Of a stretch of 64,000 bases of DNA, positions 24,240 through 36,155 are shown piece after piece. Numbering within the stretch: the first letter of the stretch is position 1; each line of letters opens with the position of its first letter. The position numbers and the translations under genes are program-made. This DNA comes from Melieria omissa (lineage: Eukaryota; Arthropoda; Insecta; Diptera; Ulidiidae). The notes under the pieces are model-generated. The model made no database searches. It was not told where the DNA came from and was given only the letters and a program-made list of their open reading frames with translations. Location of the stretch: positions 32,199,264 through 32,263,263 of the forward strand of contig OZ020269.1 of assembly GCA_963971225.1 (NCBI GenBank). Reading direction: 5' to 3'.

Positions 24240-24915
24240 TTGGAGTATAAAGCTAAGGTCCCACGATTGCCGCAAATGCGCCGATCTGGTCGGGCAATGA
24301 CTACGCAAAAATTGTCTATTGAGCAAAACATTTTTTATTTGGATCACACGATTGCCCCAATTGCGACAAATTTTGTTGGCTCAACCTAGGCAGCCGCCGT
24401 GGCTCAGTTGGTTAGTGCGCGGTCCAACGAGTCGCATGCAGAGCGACGCAAGATCGAATTCTGCATGTAGTAACACCTAAAAAAAAAATAACGGGAAACT
24501 CGTTTTCTCTTTCGGTGGCTGTCCTCTCAGCTGGAAATGGCAAACCTCTGAGAGTAAAAATTGCCTATGAAAAAGCTCCCAACCTGCCGTTCGGAACCGG
24601 CATAAAAAAAACTGTAGGTCCCTTCCACCCGCGTACAAAATTCACACGCACAACACGGGTGGTTGCGGGAAGCTAGGCCTTAGTCTCGCGTAAGCGGGCT
24701 GTCGTGCCAATCAATTATTATTATAACCTAGCGAGCAGAAATATTGCGCCGCACGATTTCATAGGTAGGTCACACGATTGCCCGAATCGAAACAAAAATT
24801 GAAAAAAATTTTCAAACAATTTCAAAGCAACGACAAAATTTGTCGGCCCCTATGGTTGGCGTTCGAGTTATTTTTTTTTGTCTGGCTTCAACTGTTCACA
24901 CGATTGACGCTATTG
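24240..24915. repeat. Host repeat with CACACGATTGCC words around SINE copy 2
   Basis: Four related words (CCCACGATTGCCGCAAAT, CACACGATTGCCCCAATT, CACACGATTGCCCGAATC and CACACGATTGACGC) occur near 24260, 24343, 24770 and 24898. The SINE splits the series. It may be an older degenerate tandem or an unclassified element. Confidence 0.4.
24390..24724 (+). mobile_element. tRNA-derived SINE, copy 2
   Basis: The head is GCAGCCGCCGTGGCTCAGTT with a clear A box, and a B-box-like GATCGAATTC follows about 60 bases on. A body shared with copy 1 leads to a CAATTATTATTAT tail. AACCTAG occurs on both sides (24383-24389 and 24725-24731), a 7-bp target duplication. It is inserted in a stretch that itself repeats the word CACACGATTGCC. 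Confidence 0.87.
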
Positions 24916-25169
24916 TACCAGTAGAATAAATCAATCACAGTAAGTTTTTAAAATGTTTGTCTAACGTTTAGTTGTTCAAGAGTGTCGAAAAAATTGGTTT
25001 TTCACATGATAGCGCAACTAATAAACTTGTTTCACATTTCTTAACCCATAGGGGCTTGGTTATTTTATTTCATATATGTTTTAATTTTATTGCGATTATT
25101 GTAATTTTTTTTAATATTCATTACAATTCAATAGAAATCGTATTGCCCACAAATAAATAATCGTTTGAA

Positions 25170-25246
25170 TACCTTATTGTCCTTTAAATACATTTTTGTC
25201 CTTTGAATACCTTCTTGTCCTTTGAATACATTCTTGTGTCTGACAA
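25170..25246. repeat. 19-bp minisatellite, about four units
   Basis: The unit TACCTTCTTGTCCTTTGAA is repeated with one to four changes per copy. It lies 650 bases upstream of the AGGF1 start. Confidence 0.8.
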
Positions 25247-25903
25247 TTCACATAGCCATCTTGTCCTTTTTTGCTATTACAGTAATGGGTGTTCGAATTG
25301 TTAATGTTGTTCAAACAAAAATCTCACTTGTTTAATATTTTGAATCAATTTAGTACTCAAACACGTGAAAAGAATAGATAATTTTAACGCAGACTTATTA
25401 CTTTTACCGATGTGTAATAGTATAATTTGACATATGGGAATGTTACAGTTGCTTAAAATTTGAGTTTTATTTTAGATATTTTTTCAACCATCTCACTGAA
25501 CTCTGGCGCCGCTAGAGTCCCAACATGTACCTGGCCAGCCTTACTTAACCTTACTTGTTCCTGAACCCCGAACTACGTAATATCTGGTCAGAGCATTTTT
25601 CAAAAACTAAACTAACCATTGAAAACATTCAAAATTTGATTACGGCCTTTACAACATGCAAAGTTTTGATAGTTGCACTGTGTGCTAAACCCACTTAACT
25701 TTCACAGTGTATTTGTGCTACAGAATGCTGTGGTGTTTTGTTCCGTTTTCTTTTTTACAGCAATGCCCCTGTGTTTCTGGCATAACAGCATTAACTGTCA
25801 GTTGTGTACGTTGGAATGGAATTGAATTTTCTCCTAGTTTCGGAAAATTATTTCACTGCTTGCATTTTCCCATAAAAATCTACATAAAACAGTGAATGAA
25901 GAA
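25247..25903. other. AGGF1 promoter and 5' untranslated region
   Basis: This non-coding stretch lies directly upstream of the AGGF1 ATG. A patch at 25496-25560 (GCCGCTAGAGTCCC, then TTACTTAACCTTACTTG) looks like repeat debris. A short upstream ATG at 25896 opens a different frame that overlaps the true start. No core promoter motif could be named safely. Confidence 0.4.
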
Positions 25904-28900
25904 ATGTCCGGCAGTGATACGGAAAACATTGCAAAGGAGAAAAAGATTTTAAAAAAATCCAAGTTCCAACTGAAGAAATTATGTGATATAAAGACGCTGG
26001 AAGAGACGGAGGTGTGGGCTTACATTGAGAAGTTGCACGACCTGCTGAAAAAGAATGAAAAGAAAATTCGAAAGTACAAGGACCAAATCAAGGACCTGGT
26101 GAGCAGTTTTTTGCAAATGAGATAATTAGATTTCTTAATGCCGAGACTAAAATCGTTTCGACACAGCTCAAACAAAGCGATCAGCGCAAAGTAAGCGCCG
26201 ACGCGGCTGCACCCGAAGTCGAGCAGTCAACTGCCGGAGCCGCAAAGCCAACTGCAGCAGATCCCAAAGGTGACACAGTTGATGCCGCCGAGGAGAGTAA
26301 GTTTCATTTTTGTATTTTCTATAATATCTAACACAATGTTAAGGCGTAGTAGCACTGCAGGCTACGGCGGCCACCAGTGCCGCACCACGCCCCGACCCGT
26401 CCTCGGAAAGCATGAGTTCGAAGCTGATGCTTGGGTGCACCAGTTTGTTCATGCTCTTGCGCATATAATCATCAAAGTGCGGATGGCAGCGGTACACCGA
26501 GCCGTCGACGCCCACCACCACCTCCGGTTCGTTGATGCGATTGATGAGACCGCTCACTCCGACCGCCACCAGCTTGGCTGCACGCTTGGAGATGCACTCG
26601 CAAATGTCCTTCAGCTTTTGGCAGTCCTCCACGGACGCACGCTCCATGCCGAACAGCTCCTTCAGTATGCTTTTCGTAGTGGAGCAGTCGGGAAAATTGT
26701 CCGCCTCGATTTCCGAAATGAAGCGCGACTCGAAGCAGCCCACGTTTTCGGCTAGAACCTCCAGGAATCTCGCCTTGTCAGCGTAGGCTTTGAAAATCAG
26801 ATTCACCTTGACAGCCTCGTGCAGCACCAGTCGCACCAATTCGCCCAAGTACATGCCTGCAAGCAGATCGCAATCAGTCTTTGCAACGGCACACAGTCAA
26901 TTTTCAAGAACAAATTTCGTAAGGATTGATTTACTTTTGAAGTTGGTGCTGGTTAGAAAACAACAAATGCCAATTTCAGTTGTTAGTTCACCACCACACA
27001 CCACACGCTTTCCATATTAACCTGATATCATTTTCTCGAAGAGCTGAGTGCCCGCATTCAGACTGTGATTGTCCACCTTCCGATCGTAATCGGTGCGAAT
27101 GAACTCGAGCGCACCGCTTTCGCCGAACGCGCCCCACTCGGCGTTGATCAGCACGTGTGTCTTGTTCTGCTTTAGGTCCGGCTCGATCAGGTCCACGTGC
27201 TCCACGCTCTCCATAAAGGATGCATTGCAGCCGGTGCCCACGATCAAGCCGATTCGGCAGGCAGGGTTGCGGTACGCGCACGACATAAGCGTGCCGGTGG
27301 CGTCGTTGAGTACGGCCATCACCTTGATGTGTAGGTTGCCGCGTCGCGCTATGGCGTCCCGCAGCAGCTGCACAACTTCCTGCCGCTCGACGCCGGAACA
27401 CTGGAAGCCCTTGGTCCAGCGCGCCAGCAGCGCCTTCGTCAGGCCGAGCTGCACGCACGGAAAGGAGAAGGTGAAGCCGAGTGGCAGGTGTGCGCCGGCG
27501 AGATTGTGCTCCGTCATAAAGCCGGCCAGGCACTCGGCGATGTGATCAAAGAGCTGTGTGCCGGAGCCGATCATAATCGCCTTGGGTACGGCGTAGATTT
27601 TCGAATCAATGACGGCGTCGTGCTCACCGCGCAACGAGACGAGCAGCACACGGAAGTTGGTGCCGCCCAGATCCAGAGCCAGGTAGTTGCCCACCTCCTG
27701 GCCGGTGGGCAGGTGGTGCACGTACGTCACGAAGCACTTGATGTCGGCCTGCGCGTGGGTGGCACGACCCAGACCTTTGCGTATATCAGCGCAGAAGCGC
27801 TTGTACACCTCCTGCAACTGCGAGTCGCTGATGCTAAAGTCCTTTAGGAACTCCTTCAGTTGGCCATCTTGCATGGTGGCGTTTATTTGATTTCTTATTG
27901 TTTTTTGCAAATTGTTACGATGCGCTACGAGCTTGCGTCTCGTCTGCTCTATAACATTCAACTACACCTTGAGCTTGACGCAGCACAAATGTAAGCCGCC
28001 CTAACACCGAATAAATGAATTTGATAAGAAACCATGTTTTATAATAGTTTTGCTTGCGTTAAGCAAAAACAGTTGTAACCTTTTTTTTAATTTTTCCAAT
28101 CGCGAACGTTGTGCACAGTGGTGTAAAAACACCGTTTGCCGGGTTTCTAGATAAACGCTGTCCCAGGTCTGAGGACAAAATTCAGTTGTTCTGCGTCTAA
28201 AGATTCAATGAAATACCCTTATTTATTTATTTATTTATTGGTTAGATAAAGAGATTCTTGGTGAAAATTTGCCAAAATTATGGAAATCAGAAATTAGTAG
28301 TGCGCTTTAGATTATCCCAATAAGAGTCTGAAACGAAAGTTGCGAGTTCAATCGATGTCCTAGAGATAAACTTTCTGAAGACAGTTTTTTTTTAGAATAA
28401 TAAATGCTTTCATTGGGTTAAGCGACAAGTGGAGAATACTTTATTGTCTTGTCTTGTTATGTAAAATCGATTGTAGTAATGCCATTTATATATAAATGTG
28501 TAAACCTAATAAATATTTGTAAAATGAACACATATGTTTGTATCGACAAATAATTTATTATGAATATACAAAATAATATAAAATATAGTCAATAATTGTC
28601 AACTTTGTGATGTTTATCATAGAAAATAAGCAGCAACTTGACTTGTTAAAACAAGTTTTATTTATTTATTTAATAAAATAATATAATTGCCCAACTGTCG
28701 CGTTCTTACGTTATGAATGAAATAATGTGTATACAACAAAACACCTACTAATTTTTTTCAGCCAGTTAATTATTTATATTTTTTTCGTCATAAAATTACT
28801 TCAAATTTGTTTGCAAAATGTCAAATTAGTTTTAACTAACAAAATATTAAATTGTAAATTATTCTAACTAAATTAGTTTTCGTTAAACAAATGCAAGTTG

Positions 28901-31900
28901 TAGAAAATACTGCTGAATACTTTTCAATGTTTTTTTGTACCAGATTTATGATTTGATGATATGATTTATTTTGTGTTGATAGAAATTATATGGCAACAAT
29001 GTTGGGTTTTCGCGTAAGTCTCAAAAATAACTAAAAGGCAAATCATGCTTTGTTCAACATTAAAAGGCAGCAATAATTTTTATGAACGTAATGAAGAGGA
29101 AAACTGTTACATATTCCAATACATTCGACCTAACTGATCGAAGCTGACTATTGTTGATTTAAATTATGCCGAATTCACAGACTATCCGGTTAGTTAAAAA
29201 TTGAAATGCTTGTCATAGTTATTCCTCTACAGGAATTTAGTTATATTTCCATCGAATCGTTAAAACCCGCGCAGTTCAATAAGCCCACTGTTTGAAAATT
29301 TCGGCTCTACCGGATAGACATTCCAATTAAATATATATGGCTGTATTGATACCGGACTTTGGTCGAACAGAGTTTGTCTAGACGAGATCGTCCTTGTCGT
29401 ATAAGCCTTCCAATCTAATCTAATACGTATGGCTGATTATATGTGGATTATTTTTTGCGGATTATCGAATGGCGCTGAAAACCTCAAATTTACTACTGCA
29501 TTGGGCAATTTGTTTCACTGTAAATCACAGTCTGGGTGCTCGAATTCCTTGCTTAATCAAAGATTTGGTCTTTTGTTTTTTCACTCAACTGCCACAAATG
29601 GTAGATCTCTGCCAATTGATACTGTCACTGTAAGTGGTCAATGAGACAACGCTTTCCCTAAAATTATGTGTCTAGGAACATTGATTAGCCAACTAGTACG
29701 TAGTGTCGCTAAACGTCATTGCAAACATTTCAAATAAAATCAATCAACCGTGTTGATAACGTTGCCGAGCCTCAACTAGAGCAGTAATCTCCGGTATTAA
29801 AAAGCTGTGTCCGTCACAACGTGTCCGTCACAACGCCTTTCATCCCCGGATATGAAACGTTCGATTACTTAAGACCGCCACTTGAGGTCGTTGCTTGCGT
29901 CCTCTACGCCCTTTGCACGTTATTGTCTGAGTTTGTTTACTTTTGTTTACTCTGTTTAAATGCCAAGGTTGGCATTGTGTATGTGTGAACCGTAAACGCT
30001 TCATGCCGTTGTTGTTTTTCTTGCAGCTCATGCCGCTGCAGTGTGCAGCTTCGTCGACGAAATTCGCCAGGCCGCCGAGCAGGCGCAGAATCTGAACGGC
30101 TTCGTCTATGAGCCAACGTCGGGCCTCTACTACGACCAGAAGACCGGCTACTACTACAATGCGGTGAGTGCTGTTCGCCTCTCGGCGCGCCGCGTGCGAC
30201 CCACTAACTGACGCTCGCTTCTTGTGTCTTTGCAGGAGTATGGCCTGTACTATGACGGCAACACCGGCTGCTACTACAACTACAATCAGGAGAAAAATGC
30301 CTTCGAGTTTCACTCGCAAGTCCAAGTGCCGGCCAAACAAAAGAGCTCCGAGGTAACTTGAAATGATTTGTTGTCGTTATGAAGCGCGCGCGCATCTGCT
30401 CTCACTCTGTCCCACTTTTGCAGAATGCCAACGACGACAATAAGACGTTTGCGAATTATGTAAATAATTCACTTTTAAATCGTTTTTCAAATCTAAACAT
30501 AAACCAAATGCGTAGCAATGCATTAGGTAAGCTTAAGGGCCAGAATTGTCGATGAAAACGCGGATTTCTTTTCTAACGTTGCAGGCCGACGATGGCGTTG
30601 GTGATATGGGCGACGACGAGGTCGAATTCGACGAGTGGGGCGTCATCACCGACAAAGAGAAATTGCGCCGCATTAGGGAAGAGAAGCAGCTGCAAGCGAA
30701 GCAAAAGCGCAGCAGCAAGCGCAAGAAGCGTAAAAAGGAAAAGTCGTCCAGGCGCAAAAAGCATGCACACAGATCGAAGCGAAAGCGCAAGCGGACGCGC
30801 ACGCGACGCGACTCCGAGTCGGCCGATTCGGCCAAGAGCGACGGCTGCGCTGAGAGTGCGCGCGGCCGCCGAGCGAGAGCCAAGCGGACGCGCGATATTG
30901 AGGACGGTGAATTGTCCTCGTCGTCGTCGTCGTCGTCGAGCAGCAGCAGCGGCGGCAGCAGCGACAGCGACTGCAGTGCGAGCAGTGCCTCCGACTGCGA
31001 TGCCGATGGGCCGGATGGCGAAAGCGTACCCAGCTTTGCCAGCGGTAGTCGTTTTCAAGGTTTGTTGTTGTTGGTGTACAACTGTAGAGACAGGGGAGGA
31101 AAGAAATTCGCGTTTCCAGCCAAGCAACTACACACACACACACCTGCACACACACACAGCATTACCAACACTCGTGTCAAATTGACTCTTGCAGACATTG
31201 CCAAGAAGTATCCGCCCTCGCTGCGCATCATTGTGCAGGAGACCAATGTGGATTCGCTGAAGGTGGGCAACCTGAGCCTGATCACCTACAAGGGCGGCAC
31301 CTTGGGACGCGAGGGCAAACACGACGTCATCATTCCCGACGTAAATGTCTCCAAAGTGAGTCCGCGCGTGCGCATGCACCGCTTTGCTTAGACTTACCAC
31401 AAATGCACTTTTGCCGTTGTTTTGTACGCTTTCAGACCCACCTCCGGTTCAACTACGACACCAAGCAGTCGATCTACAAATGCGTGGACCTGGGCTCGCG
31501 CAACGGCACCGTACTCAATGGCGCCCGTATGTCGGCCACGAAGACGCAGAGCAAGGCGTACGACCTGGTGCACGGCAGCGTGTTGCAGATTGGGCAAACC
31601 AAGTTGCTGTGTCACGTGCACGAGGGCAACAGCACTTGTGGACTCTGCGAGCCGGGCCTGCTGATTGAGTCGGCGCGCGAAACTGCTGCGCCAGCCGCCG
31701 TCGCGGTTGTGCTGTCGCACAAAGAACAGCTGAAAAAATTGCAAAAGAAATATGGCTTGGAAAACGAGAGTAAGTTGCGGCGTAATTGAAATTGCGACGC
31801 AAGCTGCAGTCAATATCAGTAAAATCTTGTATTGCAGAATTTGTAAATGGCAAGCAAAACGCGCCCAACTACAACGATCGTGCCGCCACACGGCGCATAC

Positions 31901-32359
31901 AGGTGGGCAGCTCCACGGATGGCGAGAAGACGCAAACAGCATCAGTGAATACGTGAGTGATTGGCAGTAGTGCCAAGCGAACCGCTGCTTTCTAACACGT
32001 ATCTGTTTTGCAGTGAAATATCGAGTGAGAACAAGGGCTTCAAGATGCTGTCGAAGCTCGGCTGGAACAAGGGCGAAACACTGGGAAAGACGACTGCCAG
32101 CACTGGCTTGCTGGAACCGGTAGGCGGGCGTCACAACTTGAATGTAGCTGGAATACTTTCTAAATCCTTGCCTTGTGGTTAATTCTTGCAGATAAATGTC
32201 GCTTCGAATGAAGGCAAACGAGGTCTGGGCTGCGACGAGCAGAGCGGCGCCAGTGTGCCGCTGACATTGGCTGACAAAAGGCGCATCGACACGTGCAAGA
32301 AAATGCAGGAACGTTATCAGAAAGCGGACATATTCGCTGATAGTGATGATAGTTCATGA
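25904..32359 (+). CDS. Aggf1: AGGF1 homologue: OCRE, FHA and G-patch protein
   Basis: This is the orthologue of human angiogenic factor with G-patch and FHA domains 1 (Drosophila CG8079, from memory), a probable nuclear RNA/chromatin-associated regulator. Exons are 25904-26098, 26167-26296, 30027-30163, 30236-30352, 30424-30459, 30585-31059, 31195-31355, 31436-31769, 31838-31952, 32014-32119 and 32192-32359, about 657 residues in continuous phase. Exon 1 encodes a lysine-rich coiled coil. Exons 3-4 encode the OCRE tyrosine repeats (GLYYDQKTGYYYN, then GLYYDGNTGCYYNYN). Exon 6 has an acidic stretch, then Lys/Arg- and Ser-rich blocks. Exons 7-8 encode the FHA domain (GREGKHDVIIPDVNVSK, LGSRNGTVLNG) and a CGLCEPG motif. 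Exons 9-10 give NYNDRAATRR and the G-patch (KGFKMLSKLGWNKGETLGK). The ATG at 25904 is the first in frame; GTG lies just upstream. The 36-base exon 5 could be skipped without changing frame. Intron 2 houses hexokinase on the other strand. Confidence 0.93.
26339..27874 (-). CDS. Hex-C: Hexokinase, nested in AGGF1 intron 2
   Basis: The enzyme phosphorylates glucose with ATP at the entry of glycolysis in the cytosol. Exons are 27874-27022 and 26856-26339, joined in phase 1 by a GT-AG intron, giving 456 residues, the size of a single-domain 50-kDa insect hexokinase. Visible motifs are LALDLGGTNFRVLLV (phosphate 1), LPLGFTFSFPC (sugar-binding loop), VLNDATGTLMS with the catalytic Asp, IGLIVGTGCNASF, INAEWGAFGE, and near the end LVAVGVSGLI, VVVGVDGSVY and GSGRGAALVAAVA. 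The ATG at 27874 is the first in frame; the upstream in-frame codons lack ATG. The gene lies wholly within an AGGF1 intron on the opposite strand, and its stop is only 42 bases from AGGF1 exon 2. The paralogue assignment (Hex-C rather than Hex-A) rests on the AGGF1 neighbourhood recalled from Drosophila and is uncertain. Confidence 0.9.
27875..30026. other. Rest of AGGF1 intron 2: hexokinase promoter side and AT-rich DNA
   Basis: The hexokinase 5' region should lie just right of 27874. Farther on are TTTA/TTATT-rich runs (28219-28240 and 28650-28680) and an unassigned patch at 29120-29430 with paired TATCCGGTTAG/CCGGATAG words that may be element debris. No further exon was supported. Confidence 0.5.
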
Positions 32360-32402
32360 ATTTGAAATACAAATGTTGAATTATGTTACTTTTACCCATA
32401 CA

Positions 32403-32408
32403 AATAAA
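32403..32408 (+). other. Polyadenylation signal of AGGF1
   Basis: AATAAA lies 44 bases after the TGA stop, a plausible 3'-end signal. Confidence 0.65.
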
Positions 32409-33799
32409 ACTGAATTGATAATGCAATGTAGTGCGTCATTGGTCGTGCGCACGTTTCCGTACATAATGTGTTCGTAATGGTTATCAGTTGTTTTGAGATT
32501 GATTGATTTTTATTTATTAATTTATTATTTATTCGCACATACATGTAACTGTAGATAAGTTAGTTAAGAAAACGAATTTGTATTCAATTCAAGACACAAC
32601 TTTTAACAATGAAGTAATCGAATTTCACACTAATTATGTTAATCTATCAGTCGTTAATTAGAATCAGTTGTAAATAAATATTTGTCGCTAATGTACAATA
32701 CATGGTAATAATTTTTATGTGAGTGCGACATCAATTGCAAGCTACACTTTTGCTACTAACGTTCTAATTACTCGTAATGCAATTCAATGATTATAGTAAT
32801 ATATTTATTTATGTGTGTGTGTGTGTTCATTGTAATCGTTTGATTTATATTTTAAAAGCCTCTTAAGATATGTTTAATGTTTTTTTTTTCTAAATACAAT
32901 AAATAATTCAGTGCTCCATAGCGTACAACGTAAATTTCGTTTATCGTAAATTATTGGATTACAGTTTCAAATTGACTAACTTATTTATATATACCTAACA
33001 TATATGTGTATATATGTATTACTTGCATTTATCGCCTGCGTGTGTGTAGCTACACAATAATTTAATACTTTGATAAAGTTTTCGTTAGAGTTAAAATTGA
33101 ATACAAGTATCTTTGGGAGATGCTAAGGACTAACGCAAAGTATGCATATGAGCTAAGTAACACAGTGTAGTACGACAAAATGAATTACTAAATTTTATTA
33201 TAGATTTCGAGTTATGTATTGGCGGCGAGCGTAAGCATTGCCCACAAGCAATTTCAATTGTTAACAATTGTCTTGTAAGCTGCCGAATTCGAACACAATT
33301 CTGTTTGATGTCTCATATGAAACTTGGCATAACAAACATTAAACAGTTTATGATAAGAAGTTGTTCACGTCGCTGCATGCAGCTGCCGCGCACCACCTAA
33401 GTTCAATGTTCATTGTTGTTATTAAGTTTAATTTTTTGTACCAATGTTTACCGCTTGTAAATACTGAGTGCCAACTTAAACAAGGTCCTTCGACGCCAAA
33501 TTTAAAAGTGGCGCAAAAAAGAAAACGTGAAAAAGCAAAGAAAAAAAACACCTTGAATCTAAATGTTTTAGTTTTAGTTTAATCCAAATTAGTTATAAAT
33601 CAATAATATATAAAAGAAATTGAAATGCCAATCAATATCATTAATTGGATTCTCAGTTTCTCACTATTATCTCCTTTTAGATAAAGGAAAAGTTGCTATC
33701 CCGTTAGCCAGAAACAAATTCTGATCTTGGATTATCTGAAGAGGAGATTTTGGAAACCATAAAATTGTACAACCCATATCTTTGATTTGACATCTTAAC
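32409..33799. other. AT-rich intergenic stretch
   Basis: This is 3' flank of AGGF1. It has short TTTATT and TGTG runs (32808-32826). No gene or defined element was seen. Confidence 0.55.
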
Positions 33800-35680
33800 T
33801 AGGAAGCCATAAAGGGATTTTATTCATGTGAAAAGGGTACTTTGAAAGTACAAGCCTTGTTGCATGCTGCCACACCTATACTGGAGTCGGTTTCAGTGGA
33901 TGTACTGCTACTGCCACTACGGTTGGGATTGGCGCAGATCCTAGCAGCGGCGCAGCTACTAACATAACAACAACAACTACCAGTACTACTACTGACAGGC
34001 GTATGCTGCGTACTAGTGCCGTCGTAGTCCCAGAAGAGGCGCTCCTGCTCTCTTTGGGCCGTACCGCGGCATCTAATTCTGCTAGCAAAAGAGAGCTCGG
34101 TGCAAGGCAGGCAAGGAAAGAGCTGAAGGCAAAAGCCTAATACAAATTTGCGGCCAGGATCGGCAACCATCTGGAGGGTAAGTCAAGTCAATCCTTTCGA
34201 AAGAGCATAAACAGAGGATGACTTCGGCGAAGAACACCGTGGAGAGAGGCCCGGCTCACTTTGCCACCAAAACATGGTGTGCGGCTCCTGACCTGAGGTT
34301 TGTCAATAGGACCGAGAAGCACGCTGTCACAAAAAGACAGCCCTCCGCGGACAGCGATGGCCCAGCAGTTTAGAGGCCAAAGCAAAAAGTGGCTGTAAAG
34401 CTGGAATGACCCAGCACTTCAAGAGCGGCGGCTGCGCCCAGTGAAGTGACCAAGCGACACTTGATCGTGGCCCTCATTGACCGTAGCAAGTCGCTATGAC
34501 AGATGTGGCAAGATCGATGGCTAGCAGTCGAAATGAAGTCGCTAGAGGCTCTAACTGCACAAACGAAAATCGAATCGAATGAATAAATGCCATGATAGAT
34601 GTCAAAATAATAAAATGTAATGACGATCCGACTCTTAAGTGGGTAAAGGGAATTGTAGCAAAGCTCCAGGGAAGGAGTGAAACTTGAAGGACTGAATCGT
34701 CCTTACCAAAAGTAAAGGTGTTCATATCTCGAGTTGTAAGGCTGGTGAATGTTCTGACTTTACTTCAACGGCAGAATCCTGATATGCCAACCGGTGATTT
34801 GAAGGTTCTGCACGTAGCGAAGCTCGCGATCCCTGGAGCCGAACAGAACAACGTCCTTAAAACCAATAAGGGGGCCGAGGAAAAAGGGGGCATAGATAGT
34901 GTTTTCCTGCGTCTCAAAAAGCGCCACCTCAAAGAATACAATCACAACACACTCGACTTGGGTGGGGTGGAGGCGGATTTCGGGATTGAGGACTTCCTGT
35001 AGACGTCTCTATCCCTAAGAGATGGAAAGCTTACAAACAATCTTGGGATTGAGGACTTCCTGGAGATGTTTCTATCCCTAAGGGATGGAGAACTTACGGG
35101 CGTGTTGGCGGACGTATCTAACTTCACAAAAATACCAAAGAGATATGCTGAAGGTTCTTCAAGTAGCTGAGCTAGTCTTCAGTTTACGCGGGGTCAGCAA
35201 CGACGCAGCCCTGGTCCAGGGACCTTGGATTGCTGGAGGGAACATGGTATCTGAATAGAAGGCGAGTGGCTTTAGTACATTCATTCCGAACGTTGCCAAT
35301 AAGGTAAAGGTTTGATTTGATCCTCAACCTTCCTCCTATTGACCTCTACTTAGAGTCAATAGCAGGAAGTCAAATCCGCGCGTACGTTGGACAGTTCCAT
35401 AGGTGAAAGGGCAGCGAACAGTTCCGACTACATTACCCCGTTGCTCAATCTTGAATAAAAGAATAAAAGCCACAATAGAAGAGGATAGCTGGTGCAATGG
35501 TATGAAACCTAGGCGCAGGACCCTCAATATTTTTACGGACGGCTCCAAAATGACGGAGTGGGTTGGAGCAGGGTCTTTCTGCCCGGAACTGGTTTGCTGT
35601 CAGTAAGGCTGCGGAGTTCGCCTGCTTTGACATCACTCTTAATAAATCAATAAATCTCTACTTCGACGGTTAATCTGCTA
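33800..35680 (+). mobile_element. Internally deleted non-LTR retrotransposon
   Basis: Pieces in the expected plus-strand order suggest one decayed R1/I/Jockey-type element. At 33840-34190 is Thr-rich then basic sequence (KRELGARQARKELKAKA) resembling ORF1. At 34718-35002 comes LLQRQNPDMPTGDLKVL, typical of the end of ORF1. Near 35150-35245 is LKVLQVAEL with AALVQGPWIAGG, the endonuclease start. At 35518-35590 is RTLNIFTDGSKM followed by VGAGSF, the RNase H start. The reverse transcriptase between them is missing and stops interrupt all frames. A 64-base direct duplication lies inside (about 34981-35098). Confidence 0.65.
34981..35098. repeat. Two-copy 64-bp direct duplication
   Basis: GGGATTGAGGACTTCCTG followed by TCTATCCCTAAG occurs at about 34982 and again at about 35046 with a few differences. 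Confidence 0.75.
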
Positions 35681-35991
35681 TATAAGGCGATAACTTCTTT
35701 CTGCATATCACCCAAAAGTGTCAGTTTCAAATTTGGCGTCAATGGATCATGTTTAAGTTATTTACAGCGGTAAGTAATTCAACTTAATAACACAAAGGAC
35801 ATTAATTGTAGGTGACGCGCAATAAAAGTTTTCTCTCTAAAGAATTAACTTTCAGGGGCTGAAAACAGAATTCAAGATGTAGTCGCATAATGCTTAATAA
35901 ATATTTATGTATGTGGCACAAGTTGAGTGCCGCAAGTCTGTTCTGATCGTTGCGTATAAACTCGATGCCATTGTCTCAGCGTTAAATTGGA

Positions 35992-35997
35992 TTTATT
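35992..35997 (-). other. Likely polyadenylation signal of follistatin
   Basis: AATAAA on the minus strand lies 27 bases past the TAG stop at 36024-36026. Another AATAAA-like word lies farther down near 35895. The choice between them is unproved. Confidence 0.5.
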
Positions 35998-36023
35998 TAG
36001 TATCGAGTAAACGCCAATCGGTT

Positions 36024-36155
36024 CTAATGGCATTCGCCAGCCGATTTCACATCGATGAAGAAGCCAGTGTTGCACGAGTCTTTGCGCATCTCACACCACG
36101 AGTTGTAGGTGCGCTCGTTGACGCCGCAGATTTTCCCCTCCTCGAAGCGCAGCGA
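36024..36155 (-). CDS. Fs: Follistatin last exon: Kazal domain 3 and stop
   Basis: It encodes KICGVNERTYNSWCEMRKDS and IDVKSAGECH, then TAG. It ends at the last Kazal cysteine plus one residue, without the acidic tail of long vertebrate forms. Confidence 0.9.
   Translation of the reverse strand, partial: SLRFEEGKICGVNERTYNSWCEMRKDSCNTGFFIDVKSAGECH

Noticed and set aside
27875..27961. Extending hexokinase by 29 codons to 27961
   Set aside because: There is no ATG in that in-frame stretch (it begins with TTG). The ATG at 27874 gives the usual insect hexokinase length.
31394..32134. 246-codon minus-strand open frame
   Set aside because: It lies antisense to AGGF1 exons 8-10, whose FHA and G-patch motifs are clear, so it is a shadow frame.
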